The position numbers and the translations under genes are program-made. A DNA stretch of 64,000 nt from Karstenula rhodostoma CBS 690.94 (lineage: Eukaryota; Ascomycota; Dothideomycetes; Pleosporales; Didymosphaeriaceae), in the NCBI GenBank assembly GCA_010093485.1, contig MU001493.1, positions 2,778,937-2,842,936 of the forward strand, given 5' to 3'. Of the stretch, positions 1 to 13,747 are shown piece after piece. Every line of letters begins with the position of its first letter. Positions within the stretch are counted from its first letter, which is position 1. The notes under the pieces are model-generated. The model was not told the DNA's origin. It saw only the letters and a program-made list of their open reading frames with translations, and ran no database searches.

Positions 1-73
1 AGACGCAGACGCAGACGCAGACACAGGCGGGCAGGCTCCGCAGACTCCCCACGTACCGCAGCCGCCGGCGGAC

Positions 74-3000
74 ATGCCCACGCCTACCCCGCCGCCTCCC
101 AAGCTCAACGTTGCCGAGCCGGAGGAATCAGACTCGCGGCGCACCGCCGAGTTCTTCGACCAGCGCATGCATGCCGTCGCGCGGCCACGCACCGATTCCC
201 AGTCCACGGCGGCCACGGCTGCGACGACCGCCACAAGGCCTTCGACACGGAGCTCGCTGGTCTTCGTCATCACCGCGCTGGAGACCATCGCTGCATCCAA
301 GGATGCGAAGAAGAACAAGAAGTTAGGCGACTCAGTCGCGACGGCCTTGGCAGCTATCAAAGCAGAGGGCGACCCGTCGCGCATCAACCCTGAGGTTCTC
401 TTCGAGCCGCTCCAGCTGGCCTCCGAGGCGCCTTCCGTCCCCGTCTCCATTGCTGCGCTGGACTGCATCGGCAAGCTGATCAGTTACTCGTACTTCTCCG
501 TGCCTTCCGAGCCGCAGGGCGACACCGAGGCAGTTCCCCTCATCGAAAAGGCTATAGACACAATATGCGCATGCTTCCAAGGCGAGGCGACACCGCCGGA
601 CGTCCAGCTGCAGATCGTCAAGTCCTTGCTGGCTGCCATCTTGAACGACAAGATCGTGGTGCACGGTGCCGGACTGCTGAAGGCTGTGCGGTTGACCTAC
701 AACATCTTCCTGCTCTCCAAGTCGAGCGCCAACCAGCAGGTTGCGCAGGGTGCGTTGACACAGATGGTAGGCACCTGCTTCGAAAGAGTCAAGAGCAGGC
801 TGGCAGCGAAAGAAGCTAGGGCCAATCTCTCTCGCGTTTCGTTGAACGACAAGGGCAACTCGGAAGAGAATGTGCCTGAGGATGACGACGATGAAGGTGA
901 ACATGCAAATGGTACCTTGGAAGGCGCAGGACATGCCGAGGAAGAGCAAGACGATCCCGAGTCCAGCGAGCCTAGCGACAAGCCAGTAGACAAGCACACC
1001 GGACCCAAAATTACTCTGCAGAGCTTTGAGAATAACATGAGTTTCAACGACGATCGAATACACGACAACGCGCCAACCTTGGTGACGCGGATAAAAGGCA
1101 AGCAAGGGTCAAGGCAGGTCTCTGGCGTAGAAGCTTCGCCGGTTCCGCACGAGGCTGACGAAGAGGAGGAAGACGAGATATTCGTAAAGGATGCCTATCT
1201 TGTTTTCCGCGCCATGTGCAGGCTGAGCACTAAAACCCTTGCGGTCGATCACGCGTTGGATGTAAAGTCGCAAGGCATGCGCTCGAAGCTGCTGTCTCTT
1301 CACATCATTCAAACCATTCTACATAACAACATTGCAGTCTTCGTATCGCCATATGCAACGATCAGAAGTGGCAGTGGCGATGAGCCTACTACGTTCGTAC
1401 AGGCCATCAAGCAATACCTCTGCTTGAGCTTGAGTCGTAACGGCGCCAGTTCTGTCAACAAGGTCTTCGAGGTGGCGTGCGAAATATTCTGGCAAATACT
1501 TAAATATTTGCGCGTCATGTTAAAGAAGGAAATCGAGGTGTTCATGAAGGAGATCTACCTCGCCATCCTGGACAAGCGAACTGCACCGGCATTCCAGAAA
1601 CAGTATATCTTGACTGTCTTCCGACGGCTCGCAGCTGACCCTCGCGCTTTGGTAGAAATGTACCTCAACTACGACTGCGATCGCACCGCGCTCGATAACA
1701 TGTATCAACGTGTCGTCGAGCATCTTTCCAAGATATCTAGCATACCGGTCACAGTGTCACCCATGCAGCAACAAGCCTATCAGGACCATCGCGAGAAGCA
1801 GTCAAAGGCCTCGGATTGGCAGAGCAGGGGCACTTTGCCTCCCTCATTATCTACCGCGTCGATGAACGTTCCCCACGAAAACGAGCACGCGTACCCGCCT
1901 GAATATGCGATGAAACAAGAATCATTGGAAGGATTGGTGGAAATCTTGCGATCGCTGGTGAACTGGTCAGAGCAGCCTGTACCCAACGCGGCAAGAAACT
2001 CAAACGTGGATTTGAGGGGTTCGGTGGACAACCTGAGGGCCTCAATCGACAACAAGACCATCGCCGAATCTCCAAATGTGGGAGGTGACTCCGGGACCGT
2101 GACACCGATGATGGAGGACGACTACGGCGAATTGGAGAAGGCGAAACAGAAGAAGACAGCTCTGACAAGAGCTGTCCGCGAGTTCAACTACAAACCGAAG
2201 CGCGGTCTGAAGACGCTGATCAAAGAAGGATTCATCGCGTCAGACTCCCCCGATGACATTGCCCGGTTCTTCCACGAGACCGATCTCCTACATAAGGGAC
2301 CGCTTGGTGAATTCTTGGGAGAGGGTGATACTGAGAACATCGCGATTATGCACGCTTTTGTGGACCAAATGGATTTCACCAAGACGCGCTTCACCGACGC
2401 TCTGCGACGTTTTCTCCAAAGCTTCCGACTACCTGGAGAGGCCCAGAAAATCGATCGATTCATGCTCAAGTTCGCCGAAAGATACATCACCGGGAACCCC
2501 AATGCCTATGCCAACGCTGATACCGCATATGTTCTTTCATACTCAGTCATTATGCTGAACGTGGACCAGCACAGCAAGAAGATGAAGGGACCTCGAATGA
2601 CGCCGGAGGACTTCATCAAAAACAATCGAGGTATCAACGACGGCGCTGATCTTCCCGAAGACTATCTTCGGGGTATCTACGAGGAGATCGCTCATAAGGA
2701 GATCGTGTTAGAAACGGAGCAAGAAGCAGCAGCAGACAAAGGTCTCGTACAGCCTCAACAACAAGGAGGTCTGGCTGCAGTTGGTCAAGCCTTGATTGGC
2801 GGCGGGCGGGATCTTCAGAGAGAAGTTTACGTTCAGGCATCGGAGGCGATGGCGAACAAGACCGAGCAATTGTATAAACAGCTCCTTCGTGCTCAGCGAA
2901 AGACTACAAGGGCACTGCCAGTCTCCAAGTTCATCCCTGCCTCCTCATCTAAACACGTTGGACCCATGTTTGAGGTCACCTGGATGCCTTTCCTTACCGC

Positions 3001-5863
3001 GCTGTCTGGTCAAGCCCAAGACCACAACATCGAGATTGTGAGGCTCTGCATCGAAGGCATCAAACTTGCCATTCGCATCTCTTGCATCTTCAATGTGGAG
3101 AGCGCCCGACAAGCCTTCGTTGCATTCTTGGCTCGCTTCACTAATCTCTATAATCTGAGCGAGATGAAAGCCAAGAACATGGAAGCTCTGAAGGTTCTGA
3201 TCGAGATCGCCAATACAGAGGGCAACCTGTTGCGGGAGTCTTGGCGCGAGGTGCTTACCTGTGTCTCTCAGCTTGACCGCTTCCAGCTCATTTCGGCCGG
3301 TATCGACGAGCGCTCAGTGCCTGATGTCCTGAAGACTCAGACGCAGAGCGGAGCACAATCCCAAAAATCGCTCAACGTGGCAAGCAACAGACGACGTCAG
3401 ATGTCACACACGAACAGCATGCAGTTCCAGGCGGATGTTGCTGAGGAGAGCCGGTCTACTGACATAGTAAGAGGTGTTGACCGAATATTCACTAGTACTG
3501 CCAACCTTTCTGGAGAGGCCATCGTCGACTTTGTCAAGGCGTTGATACAAGTCAGCTGGCAAGAAATCCAATCTTCCGGCCAGAGCGAGTCGCCCCGCAC
3601 ATACAGCTTGCAGAAGCTCGTGGAGATCAGCGGCTACAATATGACCCGTGTTCGTTTCGAATGGACAAACATCTGGCAAATTCTTGGTGCCCACTTTAAC
3701 GAGGTCGGCTGCCACACCAACACGAACGTGGTCTACTTTGCCCTGAACTCATTGCGGCAATTGTCGATGAAGTTCATGGAGATTGAAGAGCTTCCTGGTT
3801 TCAAATTTCAGAAAGACTTTTTGAAGCCATTTGAGCATATCATTAGCAATGCTAGCGTCGTGTCGGTCAAAGACATGGTGCTGCGTTGTCTCATCCAGAT
3901 GATCCAAGCGCGAGGCGAAAACATTCGCTCTGGATGGAAGACCATGTTTGGAGTCTTCACTGTGGCTGCACGTGAGCCATACGGTAAGTCTGCTGTCCCC
4001 TTAGTGGTGCAAAGCTGACATGGTATGACAGAGGGCATCGTCAACCTTGCGTTCGAAAACGTTTCACAGGTTTACAACACGCGATTCGGTGTTGTGATTT
4101 CGCAGGGCGCATTCGCGGATCTGATCGTTTGTCTCACCGAGTTTTCTAAGAACTACAAGTTCCAGAAGAAGTCTCTTCAAGCCATTGAGCTACTGAAGTC
4201 ATCGGTACCGAAGATGCTGCGGACCCCTGAGTGCTCACTCTCGGCCAGAGCAGGGTTCGTAAAAGAGTCTGAGAAAGGCTCCTCGATACCCAAGCAACCG
4301 ACCCGACAGACGCAAGAAGAGCAATTCTGGTTCCCCGTCCTATTCGCGTTTCATGATGTTTTGATGACGGGCGAAGATTTGGAGGTACGATCAAGAGCAC
4401 TGAGCTACCTCTTTGAAACCCTGATCACTTATGGTCGTGACTTCCCGCGCGATTTCTGGGATATGCTCTGGCGACAGCTCCTTTACCCCATCTTCATGGT
4501 GTTAAAGTCGAAATCGGAGATGTCGAAAGTTTTAAACCATGAAGAATTGTCTGTCTGGCTTTCCACAACGATGATCCAGGCTCTGCGAAATATGGTCCGG
4601 TTATTCACTCACTTTTTCGAGTCGCTGGAGTATATGCTCGATCGATTCCTGGATCTTCTAGCACTTTGCATATGCCAAGAAAACGATACACTTGCTCGCA
4701 TTGGCAGTAATTGCTTGCAGCAATTGATACTCCAAAACGTCCAGAAATTCACACCCCAACACTGGAACCAAATCGTTAGGGCATTCGTCGACCTTTTCGT
4801 GCGGACTGAAGCGACAGCTCTGATGTCAGCTGCCACGGCAGGCACACCATCTCATTACCAAACCCCTAATGGTTCCAATGGAGCGGACGGTGAGAAAACA
4901 CCCACAGAGGGTGGGCCTCCAAAAGACCTCACACTGCAGAACCCTAGCGAAGAGGAGCCAGCCAACAATAACGCCCTTGGGATCAACGGCCTCAATAGTC
5001 CCCGTCGGCCTTCACTCGTAACTAACGACTCCTCCAACTCTCTCGCCACGGAGCAGACTCGCATGCCATCACCGCTTCCTAAGCGCCAGATGCAAGAGCT
5101 CGAGGACTATCGACCCGAGAATCAAGACGTCCCACAGCCACCCGTAGTCGTGACTGCAGCCCGCCGGCGCTTCTTCAACCAAATCATCACCAAATGCGTC
5201 CTGCAGCTCCTCATGATCGAGACCGTCCAAGAGCTCTTTACCAACAACGCAGTCTACGAGAAAATCCCATCCGGCGAGCTCCTCCGCCTCATGGCCGTCC
5301 TCAAGAAATCGTACCACTTCGCCAAGCGCTTCAACGCGGACCGCGACCTCCGCACGCGCCTCTTCCGCGAGGGCTTCATGAAGCAGCCGCCCAACCTCCT
5401 CAAGCAGGAATCAGGCTCTGCCTCCGTCTACGTCAGCATCCTCTTCCGCATGTACCACGACACGTCAACCGACCGCGCTGCCTCGCGCGTTGACACGGAA
5501 GCCGCGCTCATCCCGCTCTGCGAGGACATCATCCTGTCGTACATTGAGCTCGACGAGGAAACGCAGCAGCGCAACATTGTCACGTGGCGGCCCGTCGTTG
5601 TCAGCGTGCTGGATGGGTACGCCGGGTTCCCCGAAGGCGAGTTCGAGAAGCACGTGGCCGTGTTTGCGCCGCTGGTTGTCGGGCTGCTGGGGACAGAGAT
5701 GGCGGCGGACATCCAGCGCGCGGTGCAGGCGCTGGTCATGCGCGTGTTTGAGAGCAAGGTCGGCATCGCGCGCGTGCCGCTTATGGCGGTCGGGGAGAGG
5801 AGTCCCAGGGGCAGCTTTGGGAGCCCGATGGTCGACAGGAAGGCGACTCGCGGTGGGAGGTAG
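74..5863 (+). CDS. SEC7: Sec7-family Arf guanine-nucleotide exchange factor (large, BIG/Sec7 type)
   Basis: Exchange factor that loads GTP on Arf at the trans-Golgi and drives vesicle budding. Two exons, 74..3983 and 4032..5863, separated by a 48-nt GTAAGT/CAG intron; 1913 aa, close to yeast Sec7 (about 2000). Features in order: low-complexity N-terminus; DCB/HUS region with the HUS-box signature YLNYDCD at residues 530-536; Sec7 domain at about 690-885. The motif EFLGEGD (746-752) carries the glutamic finger E750, and MDFTKTRF and LPGEAQKIDRF follow. The rest is HDS helical repeats with an acidic/Asn-rich linker near 1580-1650. Splicing restores the family sequence EPYEGIVNLAFENV across the junction. 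The frame is open from 74 back to position 2 with no stop, so the true start may lie upstream of the window. Family assignment is certain; the start is not. Confidence 0.95.
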
Positions 5864-7240
5864 GGTAGGGGCTTGTTCGTCTGTCTGTTGACTGTAGCGT
5901 TTACGTGTTCGACTTGTAGTGCTTTGTTGTTTCTTGAGGCTAGGCTGTGACTGGATTACTGCAGTGGCAGGTCGTGCAACGCAAAATAGGTAGATTGCGG
6001 GCGCGGCGTTTGTATACTATCTTATCATCATCTACCCCGCAGAACCACTTTGGAGAGTTGCGTTTCGAAAAATTGTAGCTATATTTTCCTCACTTGCCCT
6101 GCGCTGCTGGCGAGTTCGTGTCTCCTTGTTATGAGATGAGCTGTGAACTATCCACCTACATGGGATGACATAGACGTGCTCACGTGACGCGTTTGGCCAG
6201 CATGCCAACCTCGTGTCCCATCGATTCGATGTCGCTTCTCCTCTCAATCCCAGATCGAGCACGTCAGCCCAACGCGGCATGCTGCAGAGACACGGCGTAG
6301 TCTACTGCGCGTGGGCCAGGAGACGGAAGTGTCGGCGAAGGAGCCTGTCTTATCTCGCCCGGAGGCGCAGGTACGGGCGTGGCTGCGGGTTGGGCGAGCG
6401 AGGAACGGCGTGCAGGGACGGAGTGAATAGGACGCAGACGCGGCGGGGCGCATGTGAACACAAGTGTGGTAGACGGAGAAGGCAGGCAGGCAGGCAGGCA
6501 GGCAGGCGGGTGGGCGAGCGATAGAGGAGGGAAAGGGGCCGACGTACAAAGTCAGTGTACGAGACGTGCGTGCGGAGATGCTAGATGCAAGGACGCGGAG
6601 GATGGTGGACGAGGCTTTGTTTATGGGATTGGAACCATGTTCCATCACGCCTCGATTCCTCCAGGGCTACCACACCCACCCCATCACCCGACCATGATGC
6701 CTCACCAGTCCGCCATCCATCGCTCATCACGCACAATCGTCAATACATGTCTGAGGCCGAGCACCCACCAGATCGGTAGCTCCGTTAAGAATGCACCGTA
6801 TCAACGGGATCCCTGCAGGGCCAGCACCCCACATCGTTGGTGGAATTGATTTCGTTGTGTTCGTGTTATTTCGTCGTCTGCTCTCACGCAACATGTGTAA
6901 CTGCGTTAGGGGCACGACAAAAGAACGAGCAGTGTGAAAGACGGCTCGGTTGGGAGAATGGTGTTTGTAATATCATTCATACAGGGCATGTGCACTCACC
7001 AGTCGGTCTGCCGTAGATGCCCGCGCCCAATATCGATACAAAGAAGGCAGCCGTGAATCATCAATTTTCCGGTCTGGTGCAAGCTCGCACGCTTCTAAGA
7101 CCGCCGTGCCAACGCCGCCCCTATGCCTCCCGCGAAAGTCAAATTCAGACCGTGGCGCCTCGCTAATGAGATCCAAAATATGAGAAATATGCCACAACCG
7201 CATCAGTTGCGGATGAGAGTGTCTATCCGAACGATGGAAG
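5864..7240. other. Intergenic region, no supported gene
   Basis: This is the space between the convergent SEC7 and PRPP synthetase genes. Several short frames are open on both strands, but none has consistent coding composition or a plausible start. It holds a GGCA tetranucleotide run, listed separately. Confidence 0.6.
6481..6508. repeat. GGCA tetranucleotide microsatellite
   Basis: About six and a half perfect copies of GGCA/AGGC in tandem, in the gap downstream of SEC7. Confidence 0.9.
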
Positions 7241-9114
7241 TTAGTCGTAATGCATAAAGAGTTGCGAGATACTCTCGCCGTGGTGGTTGCGGCGGATCGC
7301 TTCGGCGAGTAGGTTGTCCACGGGGAGGATGACCAGCTTGTCGCGGGCCTGGGCCTGCTGCTCGGCTGGGATGGGGAACGCGTTGGTCACGACGATCTTG
7401 GTGATGCACTCGCACGCAACCAGCTCCTCGAGAGCGTCACCGCCGAAGATGCCGTGCGTGGCCATGCAGTAGACCTTGGTAGCACCGCCGCGCTTAACTA
7501 CCGTCTCTGCGGCCGCGATCCACGATGCTGACTTGTCGAGCATATCGTCCACGATGAAGACGGGTCGGTCTTTCACGTTTCCGACCAAGGTGACCATGGT
7601 CTCGAGATCAGGGTTCCGTAGATCTTCTTCTTCGTCTTCAGAAGACGCTGCCGCATCCATTGTGCCCCCCAAGGCATGCGCATGAGCATGTTCGGAGTGT
7701 GATGCTGTGGACATGAACGACGACATCATGTGTGGAGGGATATCTGCATCATCGCCATCGGATGGGGCGCGATTCCGCCATGAATTATGCGATACTGCGG
7801 ACATGGATGGTGAAGGGTGGGTCTCTTCCACAATGTGTCCCCGCACAAGCCGGCCGTGAGTGACGTCTCTCGCGCGCTAAACTGATCAGCATGAACTCCA
7901 GTTATTTTGTGGGAGAAGACAAACCTCATCGGTGTATTCGTCCGCCTCTTCTTCAACGCTGTTCTCAGTCCGTGGCTGCTCCGGCTTCTCGTCTGGTTTA
8001 GGAAGGATCTCCTCCTCTTTTGTGCTGACGATGGAGGCTGCTCGCATAGATTTCGATAGCGGACTCTGCAAGTTGGCAGTCCCGTTCACTCGACGCTCGA
8101 GTGGATTCGACGGGGCCCGCGACCGCAGCTTCGGCTTGCCCACGTCTGCCGCCGGATTGTAGGCCTGATTGGGAGCAGGCATTATCTGTGCGTCGGCGTC
8201 CAAAGCGGCCGCAATCAGATCTGGCGTCTCGTATGTGCCGTCCAAGCGCAGCTGCTCGAACATGGCGCTCTCATTCCAAGGCACCGCCGTGGCAGCTCTC
8301 CGTCTGTCCGTTGTGACTATGCCAAAGCTGAGCTTCAGTGCGTCGGCCAGCGATGTGACACGTTTGGTGCCTCCCGGATTCTTGCTGACCACCACGGCAT
8401 CCCTCCAATTGGGCACGTTGACGCGGATCCAGCGGGCAAGGAGCGGCTCGGCGATGAGGTTGTCGACAGGACACTTGAAGAAGCCCTGCATCTGCGAGGC
8501 ATGGAGATCGATGGTTATGACGTGGTCCACGCCAGCGATGTTGAGGAGGTTCGCAACCATGCGGGCGGTAATGGCGCCGCGGTGCGACTTCTTCTTCGAC
8601 TGGCGGGCGTAGGGGAAGTAGGGCATGACAGCTGGTCCCGTTAGACTTGCCAGATAGGCGGCAGAAGCAGGCATTACCAGTGATGGACTTGGCAGAGCCG
8701 CCTTTGCAGGCCGAAACCATAATCAGCAGCTCCATAACCGCATCGTTGATCCTGCGTGGGCACGTCAGCTCCTGGTATCGACGGGCACGGCGCCGTGGAC
8801 CTACTTGGGGCTCCCGCTCTGCACGATGAAGACGTCTTTGTCTCGCACCGATGTGTCTAAACGCCATCAGCACCACAACAAGGCCAGCGGTGGGACGACG
8901 GACGGATGTGCACTGAGGTCTCGCCATTGGCAAACTTGCTGAGCTGGGCGGTTCCCCGCTTCATGCCCAGGCGGTCGCAGATGCCATCGACCAGGGTCGG
9001 GTGGGAGGAGCCGCTGAAGACAATTGCACCACGCATTCTGGGTGGGCCTAGCAGCGAGATGTTATCGTAGTGGAAGAGCGCGCGGGCGGTGGGGGAAAAG
9101 TTTCGAGCTGACAT
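7241..9114 (-). CDS. Ribose-phosphate pyrophosphokinase (PRPP synthetase) with long internal insertion
   Basis: Makes PRPP from ribose-5-phosphate and ATP for purine, pyrimidine, His, Trp and NAD synthesis. Five exons, read from the 5' end: 9114..8904, 8856..8805, 8751..8678, 8631..7925, 7876..7241; introns are 46-53 nt and phases close to 559 aa. Visible family motifs: KFANGETSV in exon 1, VRDKDVFIVQSG in exon 2, the metal-site DLHASQMQGFF, the loop SKNPGGTKRVTSLADAL, and the PRPP-binding VDDMLDK at 457-463. Between TTDRRR (around 221) and DRPVFIVDD there are about 225 extra residues, rich in Ser, Pro and acidic residues. Such non-homologous regions are known in yeast Prs1 and Prs5, so this is probably a Prs1/Prs5-class subunit of a hetero-oligomer; I cannot say which orthologue. 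The last residues (FMHYD) could be altered by a further unseen intron. Confidence 0.93.
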
Positions 9115-12100
9115 CGCGGGCGGGCACGCGCTAGGCCATCAAAACGACCAAACCGGTAGGATTAGCCGGGTCGTTCCTGCCCCGACTGGCACACACGAAC
9201 ATTTGTCGATACGCGACCTAGGATGGACTCAAGCTACTGCGAGATACAGGTGCGGTGCGGGTGCGCGTCTACGACTAAATATTGTCACCGTGCCCGCACC
9301 TCTCTCTATCCTTACAGTGCGCTGGCAACGGCACGCGACCAACTGCTGTGTGGCCATCGAATCATGACCGCTATCCAGAGCACGCCTCGCCTGCCCTTAT
9401 GCAGTGACAAGCCTCCTTCGCCCGTCAATGGTGCTTCCCACGCTACCAACGCCGTGAAACTCGCCCGTTATCTGCGCTCGTGTGTGCTCCGTCTTCTGAA
9501 AGAACAAGCAACACTGCACAATGCCGAAGCTCTGCCTCGGTCATATGCGACGGCCTCCTCAGCACGTCCACCTGGTGTTGGAGCGAATGTATAGGACTCG
9601 GAGGCGCCTTCGTGGAGCTGGTATTGGTGGAACGAGTTATTGGAAGTTTTGATTGCAGATCCGACTCATGGTACATCGAATGATGTACCTGGTCAAGAGA
9701 GGACGTCTGCATTCTGCTGTAAGGTTTGAAGTATGTGGTCACAACTCTCCCTTGGGCTTCTGCAACGCCGTTATCGGCCGCTCCTCAGCGCCAACTGCCA
9801 AACTCGTCGGTGCGGATCTCGTACGGACCTCACCGCCTGCGCGTTGTCATGTGCAGGCCTTTGCTGAACGTTGCTCATCCTGCGGCACTTCTCTGGACTG
9901 GAAGAGAACCGATTGGTTGTGTTCGCTTTGCGTCTGGAGGGCTCTTTCTCGTAATGACCCTGTTTCGCTCGTGGTAGTAGAGCGAGGTGCTCCGACTGTG
10001 TTCATCCCTACGAAAAGGCCGTAGCTTCTGCTGTTCTTGGTGTTGAAGGCTCGTGAAGCAGAGTCATGCGACCCGCCATCAACGTCGCGTGGCCAAAACG
10101 CGCCCAGTACGATGCGACCCAGGGCACCCAGAACCACGCCATCAATAATGACTTACGAATTGGTGTGGAAAAGGCGAGATAGCGCAGCGCGCCGTTCCCG
10201 GACGAAGACTGGCACCTGCTGTTCTCACTACGCCTCCATGAATATTCTGGACGGAAGGCTGCAGTGGGGGAAATGAAAATTGTCGACTACGGAAAGGTAG
10301 CACTCGGGGCTATGAGCGGTGAGATAGTACGACGGTCTCGAGGTACGTACCTTGATGGTTCATGATACAACGGTCCAGATATAGGACCATCACATCATGC
10401 GAGGGTCTCCTTGGGCAGAAGCTAGGGGCGCCGGTTCACTCAGTCGGATGTGGCCGAATGTAGTGGAACCCGGATCATGGCTAAGCTAGACCGGTGGCTT
10501 CACAGCGACACGAGAGTGACCATCCGAATCTCTCCACCCACAAAACAGGTAATTGTGGCTGCAAGAAGCCCGCAAGGCTGGTCGAAAATGCCCCGATTGG
10601 TTGTGTACCGACGCGTGCATGCCAGCGATCTGTGTTGGGCTTTGATTGCCCCAAAGTTTGGTTTTTCGAGGAAACAATAGCGACAAGGTACGCCGCTAAG
10701 TCCCTGTGCATCGCTGCCATGGCAAGCTGACAGAAAACGGCACGCACGACAGAGATCCGTCCAAATATGTAGCCAATGATCATGTGGTCGATGAGCTGGA
10801 CTCGCTCCAATTACCCGGTGCAAAGCTTGATGAAGGCTTGACCTAGGTAGCTGGTGGTTTGTGCGCCATTCGACGCGAAAGCATCTCGCGCTTGCCATTA
10901 TCGGCATCATGTATGATCGGCTGCAGCCGCGGCGTGCACAGCGGTGTAGTTTGGGTTATCTGAAATTGCGGTATGAATCACACTTCCGGTCTGATAACCC
11001 TGCCCAAGTACACTAGGATGGTTAGGCTGGACGCAAAATGGTTCAGGGATGCAAATGTCTGAAGTGAGTGAGTGAGAGACCGTATCGGAGACCACATCTA
11101 GCGAGATTCATAGTGCTAATCGGGTGGTCAACGATATTGTAGCATCGTCTTGTCGCTAGCGGCAAGGCTTGGTAGAACGAAGGAGCCCTCGCACGCATCG
11201 TCTGCGTGATGTTTGGACACTATATTAGCATTTTCCTTTCTCGAAATGAAGTTGGAAGATTTTGTGCACTGAACTCACGTGCGAAAGAGACACGCAAGGA
11301 TGAGCAAATGATTGACTGACGGAAACTTGTGGAATATGCGTGGGTGATGCTAGGAGATGACGCGCATCGATCCTGGTTCCAAGTGCGCCACGGGCGCCTC
11401 TGATACGAACGAATCCACAGTGACACGCATCTTGCATACGTGGAACCGGGCGCCAGATCCACTCGATCCCGTGTAACAGAAGCAATCTTCTAGCATGATA
11501 GTGATATGGCGCTGTACAACAAGCCTAAGATGGTTCTCCTCAGAGTGGTTTCCCGTGACGACGTACGTGCTGGAAGGTCCGGATGATGGCGAGACAAGCT
11601 GTGCGGCCGACTAAGGTTTCCTTCAGAGTGCACGAGACTGTTCTCTCTGACGAGGGTAGGTCGCAGGTTGAGTCTGAAGCTGATTGATTGTCGCCAATTA
11701 TGTGTATGCGGAAAGTGAACATGGTAGTGAAAAAAGGATGGAGAAGGAATCGGAAGGTGTACGCGACTGGCGGGCAATGACTAGCCATGGCGCCACCTTT
11801 ACGGATTCGGTGGGCACACTGCCCAACTCACATGCGCATGGTAGCAGAAGAGTACGTTGTCGCGACTCACGGCCAAGGTCCGAACTTCTCCTCGTACGAA
11901 GTCCCTGCATGCCGGACGTGAGGGCCAATCACCCTCTCCTACACAACGATGCGGTTCGCCATGAATTGGATTGATGCAGTCGCTTTTTTTCCACAAGTAC
12001 GCGTGGGTTACATGGGAGCGTAGGTGAACAACCCAGTACCAGGTCCCAGGTAGTTTGCGCCACCTCGCTCCCCTAGTATGCGAACAGGCCCGTCAGGGAA

Positions 12101-13747
12101 GGAAGGGCCCCAAAGCGGAAAGTGGAGACCCCGGGCAGAGGCTAGGTCTGGGAATGGTAAGGTGGTGTGGTACGAGACCGGGAGCTTGCCATGGCGAGGC
12201 TGCATGTAACTGTTCAGGTTCCAGCTGGACCGGGTTGGGGGTTGGCAGCGTGTCGCAGGTGACGCTGCATCGGCTCAGATGCAGGAGGCTGCGGGGCGTT
12301 TCTAGAAGATGGAATGTGGGCAGCCGCGCGGGCTGCACATAGGGAGAAACCAGATCAGATCATTCGACAAAGGGGGCCCTTCTGCGGCCGGGGTCTTGAT
12401 CCGGTCCTTGTGCGACGTGCATGATGGGCTCTTGGCGGCGCCCCAAGCCACATCCACGGCCGCCTTTCAAACGCAGCGGACCAGCGTCCAGCATCGAAGG
12501 TCCAAGGTCCAAGGTCCAAGGTCCAAGGTCAAAGGTCAAAGGTCGGGCGTGGAGCAGCCGCTCGCCTGGCGGCCGTCGGGCGTTGGGCGTCGGTCTGTCT
12601 GGGAGCGGCGCAGGGCAGCCGGATCAGAGCGTAGCAGCCAGGAACGGTAGGGAGGCGCCTGCACCAGAGCGTTTCGGGGCGCCTTGTGCAGCGTCGAGCG
12701 GCGAGCCGCTGCTGCCGCCGGGCGCGGGCGACGGGCGGGCGGCCACGATGTGCAGTGCAGTTGCGGGCAGAGGCAGAGGCAGCGCGCGGGCGTCTCGCGG
12801 TGCTTTTGCCGGACGGGCAGGGCTGGCAGCGAAAAGAAAAGAAAACACAGGCACACGGTGCGCTGGGGAGGTGAGGTCAGGTCAGCAAACTCTAATTGCC
12901 GACCCCAGAGCCCACAGGCTGGGTGCAGGCGGAAAGGCCGCTGTGTGGCCGTCGTGGGCGCCCCTGGCGAGGCGTTATGCTCCTCTGGGCCATGGCTGCA
13001 CGCAGCCCTGTGGGCCGACCACAATGCCATCATCGCGGGCGAGCGTTTCAATCGCGAACCTGCAAATACAACCATGGCCGCGGCTGCGGAACCGCCAGCC
13101 CGCGTCTGACAAGGCTCGCCGCCGCCGTTTGGCCGTCCTGCCTGGAGCTCTCCGAATCCATCTGGTGCCGTGCAACGCATCGTGTATCTACTGCTCCTTC
13201 CGTCGCCGACGCATCCACATTGGCATCCCACGCACCCAGGGGAGCGAGACGGGGATGAGGGCGCCCGTTGTACACTGCTGCGTCGGCCTGCTTGGACTCA
13301 AGTCACCACACGACACATGAGTGGCTATGGTCAAGGCTATCCGTAGTCTTCACTAGCCGCGAACTGGTCAGTGAACCGTCTGCGGGATGAGTATAAGATG
13401 GCCCACGAGCCGCGCTGTCGGCGACCTCACCAGACAAGCATCCGCCCTGATCTCCTAAACCCTTGTTGGCTATCACCAGTACAGTACTTTTGCTTTTGCA
13501 GCCACCACGACTCAAGAACCCTTCCTTCGTCCTCTCAGGTCTACGCGCAGTGCACTTCCCTATCAAAAAGCCGCGTCGCCAGTGGTGAGCCCTCCAGCTA
13601 CATATACGGCGTGCTCCCGGCAAGAACTGACATCGCCCCAGTGCCTGCTTCCTCGTCCACGGCTCTTCGTCCTCGTTCAGCCTGCATACCTCATCCGGCC
13701 ACACGAACCACCGCCGAACCACATCCCCATCCCATCCCGTCCCAACA
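9115..13747. other. 4.6-kb gene-poor region
   Basis: No gene can be supported. Open frames are short, overlap on both strands and lack recognisable domains. From about 12.3 to 13.3 kb the DNA becomes clearly GC-richer, and long frames open on both strands (for example 12421..13320 + and 12536..13231 -). That is expected of GC-rich sequence and is not evidence of coding. The interval contains a 7-bp minisatellite, listed separately. Confidence 0.55.
12497..12545. repeat. 7-bp minisatellite AAGGTCC/A
   Basis: Seven tandem heptamers: AAGGTCC four times, AAGGTCA twice, then AAGGTCG. It lies in the GC-rich part of the gene-poor region. Confidence 0.9.

Noticed and set aside
12421..13320. 299-codon plus-strand frame and 231-codon minus-strand frame
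   Set aside because: Both lie in GC-rich DNA where stops are rare; they overlap on opposite strands, are dominated by Arg/Gly/Ala/Pro and have no domain.
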